Shown here in pieces: positions 1-10,650 of a stretch of 64,000 nucleotides of DNA. Below the pieces are notes generated by a model. It did no database searches. It was not told the origin of the DNA and worked only from the letters and a program-made list of their open reading frames with translations. Position numbers and translations under genes: made by a program. The number at the start of each line of letters is the position of its first letter. Position 1 is the first letter of the stretch. The stretch is from Valencia hispanica (lineage: Eukaryota > Chordata > Actinopteri > Cyprinodontiformes > Valenciidae), in NCBI GenBank assembly GCA_963556495.2, contig OY747713.1, forward strand, positions 5,146,821-5,210,820, in the 5' to 3' direction.

Positions 1-345
1 GGATAGATTATTGGATGGATGGATGGACAGATGGATGGGCGGGCGGGCGGATGAATGAAAGGATGAGTGCATAGATGGCTGGATGAACGGATGAGTGGAT
101 GGATGGATTGACAGATTATTGGACGGATGGATAGATTGACAGAGATGGATGGATGAGTGCATGGACGGATGGATGGATAGATTGACAGAGATGGATGGAT
201 GAGTGCATGGACGGATGGATGGATAGATTGACATAGATGGCTGGATGAACGGATGAGTGGATGGATGGATTGACAGATTATTGGACGGATGGATGGATAG
301 ATTGACAGAGATGGATGGATGAGTGCATGGACGGATGGATGGATA
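1..345. repeat. GGAT minisatellite with higher-order repeat units
   Basis: The window opens inside a tandem array built from GGAT tetramers with regular variants (GGAC, GAGTGCAT, ATTGACAG). A monomer of about 46 bp, starting ATTGACAGAGATGGATGG, recurs three times around 130-345. A longer block containing ATGGCTGGATGAACGG appears near 71 and again near 233, so the higher-order period is about 162 bp. The array is cut by the window start, so its full length is unknown. It has no coding content, and open frames through it are artefacts of the repeat. Confidence 0.93.
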
Positions 346-3300
346 CAGAAACATAAAAGACTCCAGATCCAGAATTGAGCTTCTTGATTTGTTAAATTCA
401 GACATTTAAACAGATGTTTTGTTTTCCATCCTTTCTCTTGTTTCGTTGTTTTCTAGACAAGGAAAACACTTGAATCTATTTCAATGCTGTTCTAGAACTT
501 CTGAGATGTGTCGGAGTCCAGTTCTTTCCTAGCAGGAACAAACGTCACAAAGGAAGCAAAATCTGGTAACTAGGGGAGGATAAGAGATGTGCCGTCGTTT
601 GTAGTTGATCTATGATCTTGATTAGTTACCACAGCGATAAAACCCGGGCAAGATCCTCAACTCAACCTGTAGTCACATGAATTAATCTCTCCTCCATTAG
701 TATTATGGAGTATTACAGGCCTAAGATCGTTCAAACAACATTAACCCCTGATTACAGAGGAGTGGGATAAATGAAACTACTCAGCATTATCATCACCATG
801 TTGCATCCTCTCTGAAGGCAAAGTTACAATAATATCAGCACCAAGTGGCTTCAATGATGACATAAAGCTGAATCTGTAAATGTGCTTTAATGAATCAACC
901 AACCTGGTCATCAGGGCTGTTTCTGTCAGAGTCTGAAAAAGACAACAAACATAATGACTGATTATCATGTCTGCATCATATATTCATCAGTTCATTTAAT
1001 TGGGGGTAGGGGTTTGACTATTAATCAGTTTCAATGCTTTTGGTGGGATAATACCATACACAGCTGCCTTTTCATCTCTAAAAAAAACAAAACAGTAAAT
1101 GTACTGCTGTGTTGAAAAGATTGTCTAAAGGATGCAACAATCACTGGAAAATCAAAACCTTTTGTTTTCTCTCACAAGTATCTATATCCATGTTTAGAAA
1201 AGATAGAGGAAACCAGATCATGCTGATAAATGGCTTTTATTGTACAGTCGGTTGCTGGATCCAGCTTGACTTGAGCATTGGGGAGCCAGAAACCATATCT
1301 GGGCTACAAACATTTGAATCTGGACAGTTTTACTGGATAAATCCTGTTTCTAAGGGTTTCTGAAAACTAAACCTGGAGGAGTTTAAAAGTTTGAACACCG
1401 GGCTGAAGCTGTCAGGAAGGGAGAAAGCAGACTGTACTTCTTGAGGAAGTTTTTATTCAAAATGCTGACAAAATAAAAATATTGCAGTTGTAAGGGCTAT
1501 AAATGAATGTTAACACATAGATAGTTGAGATTCATAAACAACCTTTTTTACCCCCCAAAAACAGCACACCTGACAGAAAAACAAAATCATATTTCTGATG
1601 CATGATTTTATTTCCCGTTTTATGTAGTGAAACGATTTATTTATGTTAGTAAAAAGCAGCCATGTTGTCTTTTTATCCATCAGCAGTTGTTTGCACAGTT
1701 GTCTTTAACTCATCGGTGTGAGATCTTAGCCAGGGGTCTTTCTACCACAAATGAGCAGTGACATCACACGCCGGATCCCTAACTTAAGGGAACAATGAGC
1801 TTTATTTCCTAAAATCTGTCGGAGAACTTGTTGTTCCTGTTGTTTTGTACCTGAGCCGTCACCTGGATATTCAGCTCCAGGCTTCTCCTCCCCCGGTGCT
1901 TTGGACATCCTAATGTCTGCAGGAAACACAGACAGACAGAGATGTTCACCATGAAATCCTGAAAAAAAGTTAAGATACCACAAATTTATATAAGTGGGGG
2001 AAAAAAAAATCAAATAAAACAGTTTTATATATACATTTTGACAATTTTTCTAAAGTAGCATCTAAATGCACTGGAGGGATTTTCCTTATAATTTCAAATT
2101 ATTTTACATTTTTTATATATACATAAGCATTTTGTGACTGCCTAGCATTATTGATATAATCCATGTAAATAAACACAATCCTGACAGATAAACGTCAAAT
2201 GGTAAACACAATTTATTATAATACGGATCTTTGTATTGTAATAAAAAATTTGTAATTTACATGCTATAAAAATAAACTGATCAGGTTTCTGTTACATTAC
2301 TGTCTTTCTTCCTGTGCATTTTCCTCCAAGGTGGCAAGAAACAAGTACCCATGCAACTGAAGCCTCTAGAAAAGAGATTTAAGCTCTTTCTTATGTGCAT
2401 TTTTGTCAGATTATGATCAAAGTTCTTCTGAAATCAACGCCTTCAGTTGACATGTAAGCCCCCCAAAGTGCAGCCAAAGTTTTCCAGAAATAACTGTGTA
2501 AATGTGCTGAAGCTGCTGCATAAAAGCAGGAGAGGGTTTAAAAAGAAAGTTTTCTTGGCAGGAAACTTTCCTAATAAAGCTCTCGTCTTTCTGTTTGCGG
2601 TCACAACTGGGATTGCAGCAGTAATTGGACCTGGAAGAACGGCTGAAACTGCTTAGCTGAGCACCAGACATTAGTCAGAACCGCCATCCGAGATAAAACT
2701 CTTCTTCGCTCTAAACTTCTGTCCATCTTGTTCTTGTAAAAACGAAATCAATTTATTTATTTTATGCACGAAAAGAAAAATGAACCAGACTAAGGAAGAT
2801 GGGTTATTTAGATAATGAATTAAAAAATCCAAACTTTATCGGTTCTGTTTATTTTTTATTTTTTGCTACTTTGCATTTTGCATAAATAAAATACATATAA
2901 GTTTTACCCTCAGATAAATTGTAGTATTTAATTCACGTTTTAAAAATGAATCTAATTTATAGCAGAAGCAAAAAGCAGCTGATTGAGTTGTCGGTTTGAC
3001 GAAAGTCTGCAGTTACACAGTCGCACCAGGAGGTGGCAGCACTCTCTTAGAATTGATCAGGTGGAGTTTGTGAGTCGAGCCTCCGTTGAATTTATTCATT
3101 TATCATTTTAAACTACAAACTCAGATTGGTTAATTAATATAAAGGCATAAAATAGTTAAATCAGGCTTTCATTTTTTTAAAACCTGAGATTTAAAGAAGC
3201 AGACAAACTTCATAAGTTACTCTTCTTGGCTTTTTCTTTAAATAGTTCAAATAAATAATATTTAAAAATAATTTTTTTAATTAACCAGCTCAGTAAGTTT

Positions 3301-3639
3301 TGGTTTATAGATTTTAAGCTGAATTTTACTAAATGAGTTGCACTTGTGACTTGTACATATCGTCACTCTTATTGAAACATAATATTGTAGGTTTTATAGT
3401 TAAATAATGTTCAGATGTAATCAGTGAAGCTTTTATGCGTGGATTTAAACATCCATCCATCCATCCAGATTCCTGATGTGCATCTTGTACAGAACCAGGA
3501 TCAGGTTTCAGCTCAAACCGTTTGGTTTAACTGGAGCATCTTTAAACCTGACTTTACTTTTAGTTCTGATCTGTTCCTGGTTCGGTTTATTTGGTGCAGC
3601 TTTCACCTGAACACACTCCTCCAACCTTACGTCTTCAAT
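346..3639. other. AT-rich non-coding stretch, no gene recognised
   Basis: This is single-copy-looking, AT-rich DNA. Short open frames occur on both strands (1109-1363, 1726-2013, 2417-2671) but have no recognisable domain, mostly begin in AT-rich noise and are not bounded by convincing splice signals. A short ATCC run lies at 3451-3466. A phrase near 3020-3050 about a GGAGGTGGCAGCA motif resembles text often found in fish transposon remnants, but it is too short to assign. Confidence 0.7.
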
Positions 3640-3945
3640 CTAGAGTATCTGTCCCGTTGCAATGGTATGGCTAGGGCTGGTGTAGAGGGGTGGGGGTCCT
3701 TCAAACCTCCACCCTCCCTCCTTCCTGCCCACCCACCCCGCCTCGGTCACGCCTGTCAGGGGCCGGTGACAGACGGCGCGTGGGTTCTTGTGTGCGGACT
3801 GGAGAGGTCGCGGGTGGGGGTGGTTTGGAGCTGTTTGGCGTGTGGATGTCAAAGGTCAGGCACATGGTCTCTGCCACCTCACGCTTCATACACTCAAGCT
3901 GCCTCCCTTTTCCACCTGCCCCCACCCCCCCCCCCATTCAGTGCC
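3640..3945. other. GC-rich block with poly-C tract
   Basis: About 300 bp are much richer in G+C than the flanks, with CpG dinucleotides near 3750-3810 and a cytosine run near 3919-3936. Overlapping open frames exist on both strands, but their proteins are proline/serine-rich products of C/T-rich DNA and differ in every frame, which argues against coding. It could be a conserved non-coding block or a small CpG island. The sequence alone does not decide. Confidence 0.4.
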
Positions 3946-5095
3946 AATGAGCAGAGAAACAATCAACTTTCATTCAACTTAATTTTTTTAATCAAACTCT
4001 TTCAAATGATTTTTGCAAAAGATAAATAAGAAATGCAACTAAATCGAATGCATCGTATGCATTCAGATGTTTGTGCAGAAATACCTTTTTAATATAGAGT
4101 TAAGTAACAATTCAGCTTGCGTGAAACAAAACCCATTCAACAAGAGAACAGCTTAAATTAAAGCAAAGGTTCTGGTCTGGTTCTAACATTTTTTTTTATT
4201 GATATAAAAATGTATGAATTTGCTGATCTGTGAGAAAACAGCAATAAAGGTCTTAAAGCAGCGTTTTAGCTGCTTGCTCTTTTATTCTATCTTTAATGTT
4301 TAAAACACAAACCTGGAAAGCAGAAATATAGAGCTTTAAATTTGACCTCAGTTAAACAGTTTTATTTAAAGATCCACCGAGCTGCCCTTTAAACCGACCC
4401 ATATGTCTCGGTTTTCAGCTGTTTATTCTGCACAGCTGTGAAAGGCAGGTGTTGTTATTCCTCACGTTTTAAACACCATATTTGGCCAATAGATCAGAAA
4501 GCAGATGGATGGATGTTTGTTTTATGTCAGATGTCAATCAGATACAGATAAATACTGCTTCATCTGGATTAAATTCGATGATATTTCACTTTTACAATAA
4601 TGATTTCTCATCATTCTGAAAAGCAGCAAGAGTCAGCGGCAACTAGATTCACAAGTTGTTGATTTACAGGACGCTAAATGTTTAATCCTGCTAACAAAGA
4701 TTGTATTTATTCGAAAACTGACCCATCGAACTTAAAATCAACATACTTATTTTACATTTCTGAATTGTGCTGTCATAGCAACACTTGAATTGATCAGTTT
4801 TCCCTTTTTTTTTTCAAAAAGCAAAGACAGTCAGCAGATTTCTTCAGAAAAACAAACTAATGAACATTAAACTGTGAAAATAATGATAGGATCTGTAGAA
4901 TCAGGAAGGCTGTAAAACCGGGTTTATGCAGCTATTCGCCCTAATTCATCAAATATCAGCTGTTTTCAGCCTCTTCTTACCCATCAGTACCCCCTCCTGA
5001 CCTATAAGTCTTCCTTCACATGACTTTAGCTATGATTTATTCAGCTCTACTTTGTGCAAAAGGAGAAGCTTGTTGCATGCTTGTAAATCCCCAAA
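3946..5095. other. AT-rich non-coding stretch, nothing recognised
   Basis: No domain, splice-bounded frame or repeat family was recognised. The DNA is AT-rich with short homopolymers. Confidence 0.6.
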
Positions 5096-5099
5096 ATGT

Positions 5100-5265
5100 T
5101 AGCGTTGGAGACAACCGCTATTGCAGAAGGTTGTTAGTTTGATTCCAGCTCAATTCCACCACGTTTTGAAAGTGTGTTTTGGGAAAGCACTGGATCCTGA
5201 TCAGCGAATGTGAAAGGTTGAGTGTGTGTTCTGGTAGACTATAAAGAAGAAGTTGTGAGCAAAAA
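5100..5265 (+). mobile_element. tRNA-derived SINE remnant (diverged)
   Basis: The segment GGTTGTTAGTTTGATTCCAG near 5130-5150 resembles a degenerate B box (GGTTCGANTCC). It is followed by text close to the body of a common teleost SINE, where a phrase like 'GTGTCCTTGGGCAAGACACT' appears here as GTGTGTTTTGGGAAAGCACT. A further stretch near 5205-5245 reads like the GAATGTGAAAGGTTGAGTGTG tail of the same family. Divergence is high and no target-site duplication is clear. The family recognition comes from memory and has not been searched. Confidence 0.45.
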
Positions 5266-5297
5266 GCTAATTTTTCTATTTCAATTGGTGTAAATTA

Positions 5298-5435
5298 CAC
5301 TGAAAAATGAGAATGCAGCTCCAACTTAAATAAATTGCTTTAACTTAATTCATCTACATTTGTTTAACCTGACAATTTAATAAACGTAATATATTTACTT
5401 GGATAAACTTAATTCAATTATCTGTTTTTTCAGTG
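5298..5435. mobile_element. 138-bp MITE with TA target duplication (copy 1)
   Basis: The element begins CACTGAAAAA and ends TTTTTCAGTG, a terminal inverted repeat of about 10 bp. It is flanked by TA at 5296-5297 and TA at 5436-5437, the target duplication of Tc1/mariner-type transposases. It is far too short to code for protein. A related copy in inverse orientation lies at 13440-13636 and shares the internal phrases about GCAGCTCCAACTTAAATAA and TTTATCCAAGTAAAT. I infer a non-autonomous element moved by a Tc1/mariner-like enzyme. The partner element is not visible. Confidence 0.78.
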
Positions 5436-5850
5436 TAAACAAAACCAAATTTATGTGAAAAATCAAGTAAAAAGAAACAGATATTTAATTAATTTCTTTT
5501 AAAAAAATATAGACATTTTTATGCATTTGTAAACATTGTTTTGTAATTACACCCTGAGAATACTAAAAATAAATAAATAAATGGATGAACTGAAGCATCA
5601 TTTAACTGATTTAGATTTAAATGAATTCCTCTCTTTCTGAAGCTGTTCTGCTTTTATTTCCATGGTTATTCCGGGGTTTCGTCTCCGCCTCAGCCTGCAG
5701 TTACTTTGACGGATGAGTTTTTTATTTTGGTTTTGCCACATCAGGCTTCGGCGTCGAGGTCTAAACCAGATTATTTCTGCCTCTGAGAAGCATTTGTATC
5801 GTTACAGCCACAGTTAGTGTCGGGGTTGTTTTTTTTCTCTTGCCCCCCCC

Positions 5851-5866
5851 CACACACACACACACA
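5851..5866. repeat. (CA)n microsatellite after a poly-C run
   Basis: A cytosine run near 5843-5851 passes directly into an uninterrupted CA dinucleotide run. Confidence 0.9.
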
Positions 5867-5946
5867 TGCACCTCGTCCTGCCCCTGCAGCAGTGGTCGGC
5901 GGCGGTCGTGGCGCCGCTGGACAGCGTTAACGCAGGACACATGGAC

Positions 5947-5963
5947 CTGTTGCCAGGCAACAG
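5947..5963. promoter_or_regulatory. RFX X-box-like palindrome
   Basis: The core GTTGCCAGGCAAC (5949-5961) is an inverted repeat of 6 bp with a 1-bp spacer, extended to 8-bp arms by CT and AG. It fits the X-box consensus GTNRCC(0-3N)RGYAAC bound by RFX-family factors, which act in ciliary and neural gene control. The match to consensus is seen directly. Binding in vivo is inference. A second, similar site lies at 63941-63954. Confidence 0.45.
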
Positions 5964-5976
5964 CGGTGTAAGATGG

Positions 5977-5998
5977 GTGTGTGTGTGTGTGTGTGTGC
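5977..5998. repeat. (GT)n microsatellite
   Basis: An uninterrupted GT run follows AGATGG. It is the complement of the CA run about 110 bp upstream. Confidence 0.92.
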
Positions 5999-6110
5999 AG
6001 GGCTTCTGCTCAGATGTTGTGTGTGCACCTGTGAGAGTGTTAATCATTCAGAATAAGCAGGTTTATCTGCCCCTGCAGGTGCCCAAAAGTGAAGCAAACT
6101 AAATAAGTCC

Positions 6111-6599
6111 TGCATGCTGATAATGTCTGCTGATCTCACTTCAAACACAGGATTATGTTATTTTAAACGGGGGTTTTTTTTTTCTCCAGGTGATGTTCAT
6201 TAAAAGAAAAAAAAAAGCAGTTTGAGGGTTAATAGATCCCCAAAGACAGTTAAAAGAAAGGCCTACTGTGTGCTGCAGAACACCAGAAGGTCCTCTCAGC
6301 TAAAGGTTAGGGATGCATCAAACAGTCGACAGGGATTTTTCTTTGTGCAATGCCTTAAATGCATGGAGCTAAGAACTCAACAGATTATCCATCCAACAGG
6401 ATGCACTTTGTTAAAAAAAACAAAAATCAGAGAAAGGTTAAGGTTGACATGCTTTGATGCTTAGGAGGGAGCTTATCTTAAAATTTGTCAACTTTTTCTT
6501 GGATTTCTCCATCGTAGACGTGACGGCACATTTTCCTTCCCCAATCATTAAGAAATAACAAAAACAGAACAGGCAGGTCAGAGGTTAGAAGAAACTGGA
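6111..6599. other. Non-coding stretch, nothing recognised
   Basis: No domain, repeat family or RNA gene is recognised. One open frame at 6222-6464 has no similarity I can name. Confidence 0.6.
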
Positions 6600-7400
6600 A
6601 ATGGGTTCAGATCCGGATGAAAACGTTCCTGCTGCTGAGCAAGTCTTTATGCGGTGTGCGGCTCATAGCTGCAAACAGAGGATGTTCGGATGCTGATTTG
6701 TGCAGGAGTTTCTTTGACTTTATACACGATTGTAAAAAATATATATATATATATAAAATAAAAAGTGTTATGTTCTGTGCACCTTTAAAGTGCGTGCGCA
6801 TCTGCTCGCGCGCGCACGTGCACGAGCGGTTTCTTGAATACGTCTCCAGAGTGTTTATTATATCCGATACACTACCTCTTTCTCGCACCACATATTTCTG
6901 TGCCGATCGATTCCTCTGACTCCCGACAAGACAATAATCGCGCCTCCCTCCCTTTCTCCTTCTCTCCACCATTATTACTGCCCTCCCCGAGGAGCACAAC
7001 GCGGGGATGGAGGGATAAAAACACAGAAATAAAGGGAGGGAAGGAGAAGAAGGAGATGGCCACTGTGTGGCTCCTTCCTTCTCCCAGGATCCCCGCGTTG
7101 AGGCGCAAAGATGGAGGGCCGGTGGATGCTGAGGTAGAAGACGGGATACGGAAGGGGGTGAACTTTGGAGGGTAATGGCGGACACAAGGAGACCTAGAAG
7201 TGTTTTTGTTGTTGTTTTTTAAAGCGCAAAAAGAAAGAGAGGATGGGACGACATGAAGAGGAGCAATAAGAAAACAACAGAAAAAGACAATTATAAAAGA
7301 AACAATAGGAGGAGAAACAAAATCTCTGCAGAATGGACATTTAAAGGGTGACCCCCCCCTTACAACAAATAAATAAAAACCTGACAAATAAATCTGGAAT
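6600..7400. other. CpG-containing, purine-rich block; possible promoter or 5' untranslated DNA
   Basis: A CpG cluster at about 6789-6828 (TGCGTGCGCATCTGCTCGCG and onward) leads into a strongly purine-rich + strand from about 7010 to 7330. Long open frames here exist on both strands and in several phases. This is expected where one strand is purine-rich and stop codons are depleted on the other, so they are not taken as genes. The texture resembles a vertebrate promoter or 5' UTR, but no initiator, TATA box or splice donor is convincing. Confidence 0.3.
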
Positions 7401-7783
7401 AAACTGAAAGTGGGTTGAAATCATCGCCGTGACGGGGGCGTCCTGGCAGGAAAGAGCAGGAAAGGAGAAGATTGTGACAATTGGACTAACAAAGACACAC
7501 AGCCTCGCCTTGATGGTCCGTGTGAGGGGGGGGTAGACTGTGTGCAACAGAGTAAATGACATAAAAAAAGGAGAAGGGACAGAGAGATGAACGACAAGAT
7601 GAGACGGAGGTCTGGGAGAAAGGACAGAGAATAAGGCCTCCATTAAAACACCTGGCAGGATGAGAACCAGAGAAAAACGTACAGCTGGATACAAAAAAGA
7701 AAAAACATGAAACTGGTTTTAATTTTCTGACTATCTCCTGAGTCCTGAGGAAGGTATGGATACTTTCACCCCCTCCTTCCTCC

Positions 7784-7804
7784 AAAAAAAAAAAAAAAAA
7801 AAAA
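7784..7804. repeat. Poly-A tract
   Basis: Twenty-one consecutive adenines on the + strand. No element body with a recognisable 5' end precedes it. Confidence 0.9.
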
Positions 7805-8051
7805 GAGAAGAAGAAGATCATATTATTTTTCAATCTTGGGCTTATGAGGCTGTCATGTGACCGCAGGGATATTTATGTTCCAGCTATTTGGATCGAGGCG
7901 AAAAAAAAAAAAAACCCCGGCTGTGTGAAAGCCTGTAAAATGAAGGCTGTTTGTTTTTTTTGTTTTTCTGGACGCGGGATTTGGATCCTATTGAGGTTTG
8001 GAGGTTTTGTGCAGCTCCACAGGTGCAAGAAAACAAACAAACCCAAACATA

Positions 8052-8104
8052 TGAATGAATGAATGAATGAATGAATGAAGGGATGAATGAATGAATGAAT
8101 GAAG
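8052..8104. repeat. (GAAT)n tetranucleotide array
   Basis: Thirteen or so GAAT-type units, interrupted once by a GAAGGGAT unit and ending at a second one. Confidence 0.93.
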
Positions 8105-8119
8105 GGATAAACGAGGTGT

Positions 8120-8480
8120 GTCGGGCCTCTGAGCTGTGGACGTCCAGGGATCTATAGAGCGAAGCTGCGGGGCCATTAGACAGCCGGGTTTACAGCTTCA
8201 TCGATTGGACCAAACTTAAATTGGCTCCCAATTAAACAGAGCGCTTATTTGACCCCTCCACCCCCTTACCTGTCCTCCTCTCCATCCATCCATCCCCCCA
8301 TCTATTTAAACCTGGCTCTTTCATCACACAGAGCTGCACTTCCTCTCCCTGTCCTTTTCCCCCAGATGTGATCTTTTGCTTCTCTGCACTTTCTCTCGGT
8401 CAATCCGTCAATCTCTGCTTAAATAACAACGATGAATTATTAAGCGTATTTATTCAAACAGCATTAATTATAAACCAGGA
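8120..8480. other. Candidate conserved non-coding block
   Basis: Two compact segments (about 8150-8255 and 8395-8475) combine moderate G+C with several homeodomain-type ATTA/TAAT cores, for example CCATTAGACAGC, CCCAATTAAACAG and GAATTATTAAGC. They contain no simple repeat. That texture is typical of vertebrate developmental enhancers. Conservation cannot be measured here, so this is inference from composition and motif density only. Confidence 0.3.
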
Positions 8481-8599
8481 GCAGCTCGGGGAGGGAGGCA
8501 GAAGAAGTGGAGAGCTTGGAGGTGGAGGAGGTGGTTTGTGGTTAGGGCTGGAAATTGGGGAGAGAAAAGAAGACGAGGGAGGTGAAAAAGGGGGTTAGG

Positions 8600-9340
8600 A
8601 AATTGGTGTGGCTAGCGGAACAGCTCCTCACCCCCCCCCCCATCCTTCCCTTCCCCGCTCTGCTTTGTATTCTGTGGAGATGACAGGGGGAAAGCTTTAT
8701 TGCTCTGAGTTTGTATCGATCGGGGCCCCGCAGAGGGGGGAGCCAGACCGGCGCACACTGGAGGCCCTTTTCGCAAAGGCCGCCGATTGCTGCCTGCAGC
8801 CCCCACCTTTTTTTTTTCTTTCTTTTTTTGAAAATTGCTGCCTCCTCTTTCTGGTTCGGAGAGGTCAAGAGACACAAAGCGCGGTGGCTCGCTTTTATTT
8901 ACCCGCTCAGAGAAAAACCTCGAACCAAGAGCGCAAAAAACGAAGAAGGCGCGATCTCGCTCCCGAAAAACATTGCACACGCCGAGGTGAGAAACATCTG
9001 GCCGGAGTGCAAGGATGTGCTCACATGAAGGAGGAGGCAAACACAGCAGAAACACAACATACCCCCCCCCCCCCCACCCACCCCGGCTGCAGGGCTGAGC
9101 TGCTGTCCCGACCGGAGCTGCATCAGAAATCCCTAATCTGGGAGCGTGACCGTCCTCAGTTCCAGCAGCCAGGGATCAGGATGCTCCGGGCGGAGTCCAA
9201 ATTTAAGGATAAGATGGGATGGGGATGCAGGTTTGCTGAAATCACCCCCAGGGGTGGAAGAATGGTTCGGAGCATGGGGAGGGCAGGGATGAGGAGAGGC
9301 AGGTCGAGTGGTATGATTTTCTAACAGTGCCATAACCTAC
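8600..9340. other. GC-rich block with poly-C tracts
   Basis: G+C-rich DNA has many CpGs at about 8710-8790 and 8930-9000 and cytosine runs near 8628-8641 and 9062-9076. Open frames of up to 238 codons cross it on both strands. They run through the poly-C and GA-rich tracts, carry no recognisable domain and contradict one another. A CpG island or 5' UTR exon is possible but unproven. Confidence 0.35.
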
Positions 9341-9456
9341 AGTGGAAGGTTGTTGTTTTTTATTAAATAAAAATGTTTAACACTATCTCACTGCTTATGT
9401 TGGAAACAGAGATAAACAACAATAATCCTTGATATTGCTAAAAGAATCGAACTTAA

Positions 9457-9881
9457 AGTGCAACTCACCCCCCAAATCAACTTTTCTTTTTGCTGATTAA
9501 CTGTATAAATGAGTGTCTAATAGTGCTAAGTGCATGTCTGGTCCTTATTTTTAGTACATTTCAGTAAAAATATTCTATTTCTTTTTTATTTGACCAAAAA
9601 CCGCCAGTGGAGCGCCCTCTTCCGGTTAAAACCTTACACTGCATTTGAATTTGAATTGGGCATCGTTACTGGCTCAGCCCGGATTACTGACGTCAGACAT
9701 CCTGTGCTGTGGAGTATAAAACAAGACCAGTCTCTGCCACGCCTCCGTAGCGAGTTGGAGTTGGAATAGCAAAGAAGTGTTGACCCCCCCACCGCCGTCC
9801 CTCGGTCCGCCAGGCAACGCCTCCTTTTTCAAACCGGAAATATAGGTGGAGTAGGACTCTGGAAGGGGGGTGAGTTGCTCT
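9457..9881. mobile_element. Non-autonomous TTAA-target element (Kolobok- or piggyBac-type)
   Basis: The ends read AGTGCAACTCACCCCCC at the left and GGGGGGTGAGTTGCTCT at the right: an inverted repeat of about 17 bp with one mismatch. They are flanked by TTAA at 9453-9456 and TTAA at 9882-9885. TTAA duplications are made by piggyBac and Kolobok transposases. The ends do not start with CCC, which favours Kolobok, but this is not decisive. The 425-bp interior has no transposase-like frame and holds a poly-C run near 9783. Confidence 0.72.
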
Positions 9882-9885
9882 TTAA

Positions 9886-10319
9886 TGACCATTAGCCTAT
9901 AGTTTTTAATAACGTCTTTCACATCTTATTTCGACTCACTGGCTTTAGCACAAATAATACTTATTAGTTTAAAGCGCCTTCTTTAGTTTACACGGCCGCA
10001 AATATTTCCAAACGCGTTTTTATTTTTATTTTTGTCTTAAGCATGGAGAAGCCTTCTTTCAGCCAGCTGACTGGCAATGCACATCAACATGTCGGGGAGG
10101 GGCGACGTTGCACTCACTCTGACTCCTTCTGCCGCATCTCGTTAAAAAGGACATTAAACCGCAGGAACAAAACAATGGGAGCTTTCTGCGGTTTGGAAGC
10201 CGTCACCTTTTAGAACCTCGGTACCGGTACCCGGTCCAGCTGCAGCCGCATTCGTTGTTCCGACTGCTGAAGGAGCTTTTAGCAGGGTTACAGCTAGGTG
10301 CTGTGTTGAAAATAAAGTT
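9886..10319. other. Non-coding stretch, nothing recognised
   Basis: No domain or repeat family recognised. The stretch is moderately GC-rich around 10080-10260. Confidence 0.5.
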
Positions 10320-10650
10320 CTTATAAAAGGATTTGGATGTCTAAGAATCGATTTAATCGCCTTTTTTACAGCTAAAATAGGAGGGAAAAGTCCAGACGGC
10401 CATTTTAAGGCTCAGGTCTGAAAGGGTTAATACAGTTTCCCCCGGAGAACTGTAACGCCACCCAGTGTTGCGCCATTGAATTGCAGTCATGTAATTAAGG
10501 CAACAGCTAAAAAAAAAACTTTTTTAACAGCACTGACCCATATAAATATCGAATTGGAACAGATTGGATCGGAATCGGATCGTGATAGCCGATATTAACT
10601 CTTGAGAATCGGAATCGATTCTTGAAACTTGAATCGACACCCAGCTCTAG
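10320..10650. mobile_element. hAT-like terminal remnant
   Basis: From about 10540 the sequence reads as alternating GGAATCGGATCG/GAATCGATTCTTG phrases and ends CGACACCCAGCTCTAG. Read from the other strand, this is CTAGAGCTGGGTGTCGATTC, the start of a widespread family of fish hAT-type elements. An AAGAATCGATTTAATCG phrase near 10342 may be the inverse partner. No target duplication is clear and there is no transposase. Confidence 0.5.

Larger units (their letters stand above)
5640..6110. other. GC-moderate block bracketed by CA and GT runs; conserved-element texture
   Basis: This block is richer in G+C than its flanks and contains CpG-rich text near 5745-5760 and 5895-5935, a perfect X-box-like palindrome at 5947-5963, and a CA run (5851-5866) and a GT run (5977-5998) on either side of about 110 bp. 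The two runs are complementary and could pair as hairpin arms. No coding frame is supported. The regulatory reading is inference from texture and the palindrome. Confidence 0.35.
7401..8119. other. Non-coding stretch with poly-A and (GAAT)n tracts
   Basis: Single-copy-looking DNA holds a 21-bp adenine run at 7784-7804, a second at about 7900-7913, and a GAAT array at 8052-8104. Pyrimidine-rich frames on the minus strand (7341-7833) are low-complexity and not supported as genes. Confidence 0.6.

Noticed and set aside
1..345. Possible CRISPR array
   Set aside because: Units are contiguous GGAT-type tandem repeats without unique spacers, and the genome is eukaryotic.
3424..4029. 201-codon open frame on the plus strand
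   Set aside because: Starts in an ATCC repeat, crosses a C-rich tract and has no recognisable domain.
6607..7387. Overlapping minus-strand open frames of 171-192 codons
   Set aside because: They are explained by the purine-rich plus strand, which depletes stops on the other. Proteins are serine/proline/phenylalanine-rich and disagree between frames.
8608..9324. 238-codon open frame on the plus strand
   Set aside because: GC-rich DNA with two poly-C tracts. Competing long frames lie on the other strand, and the product is low-complexity without a domain.
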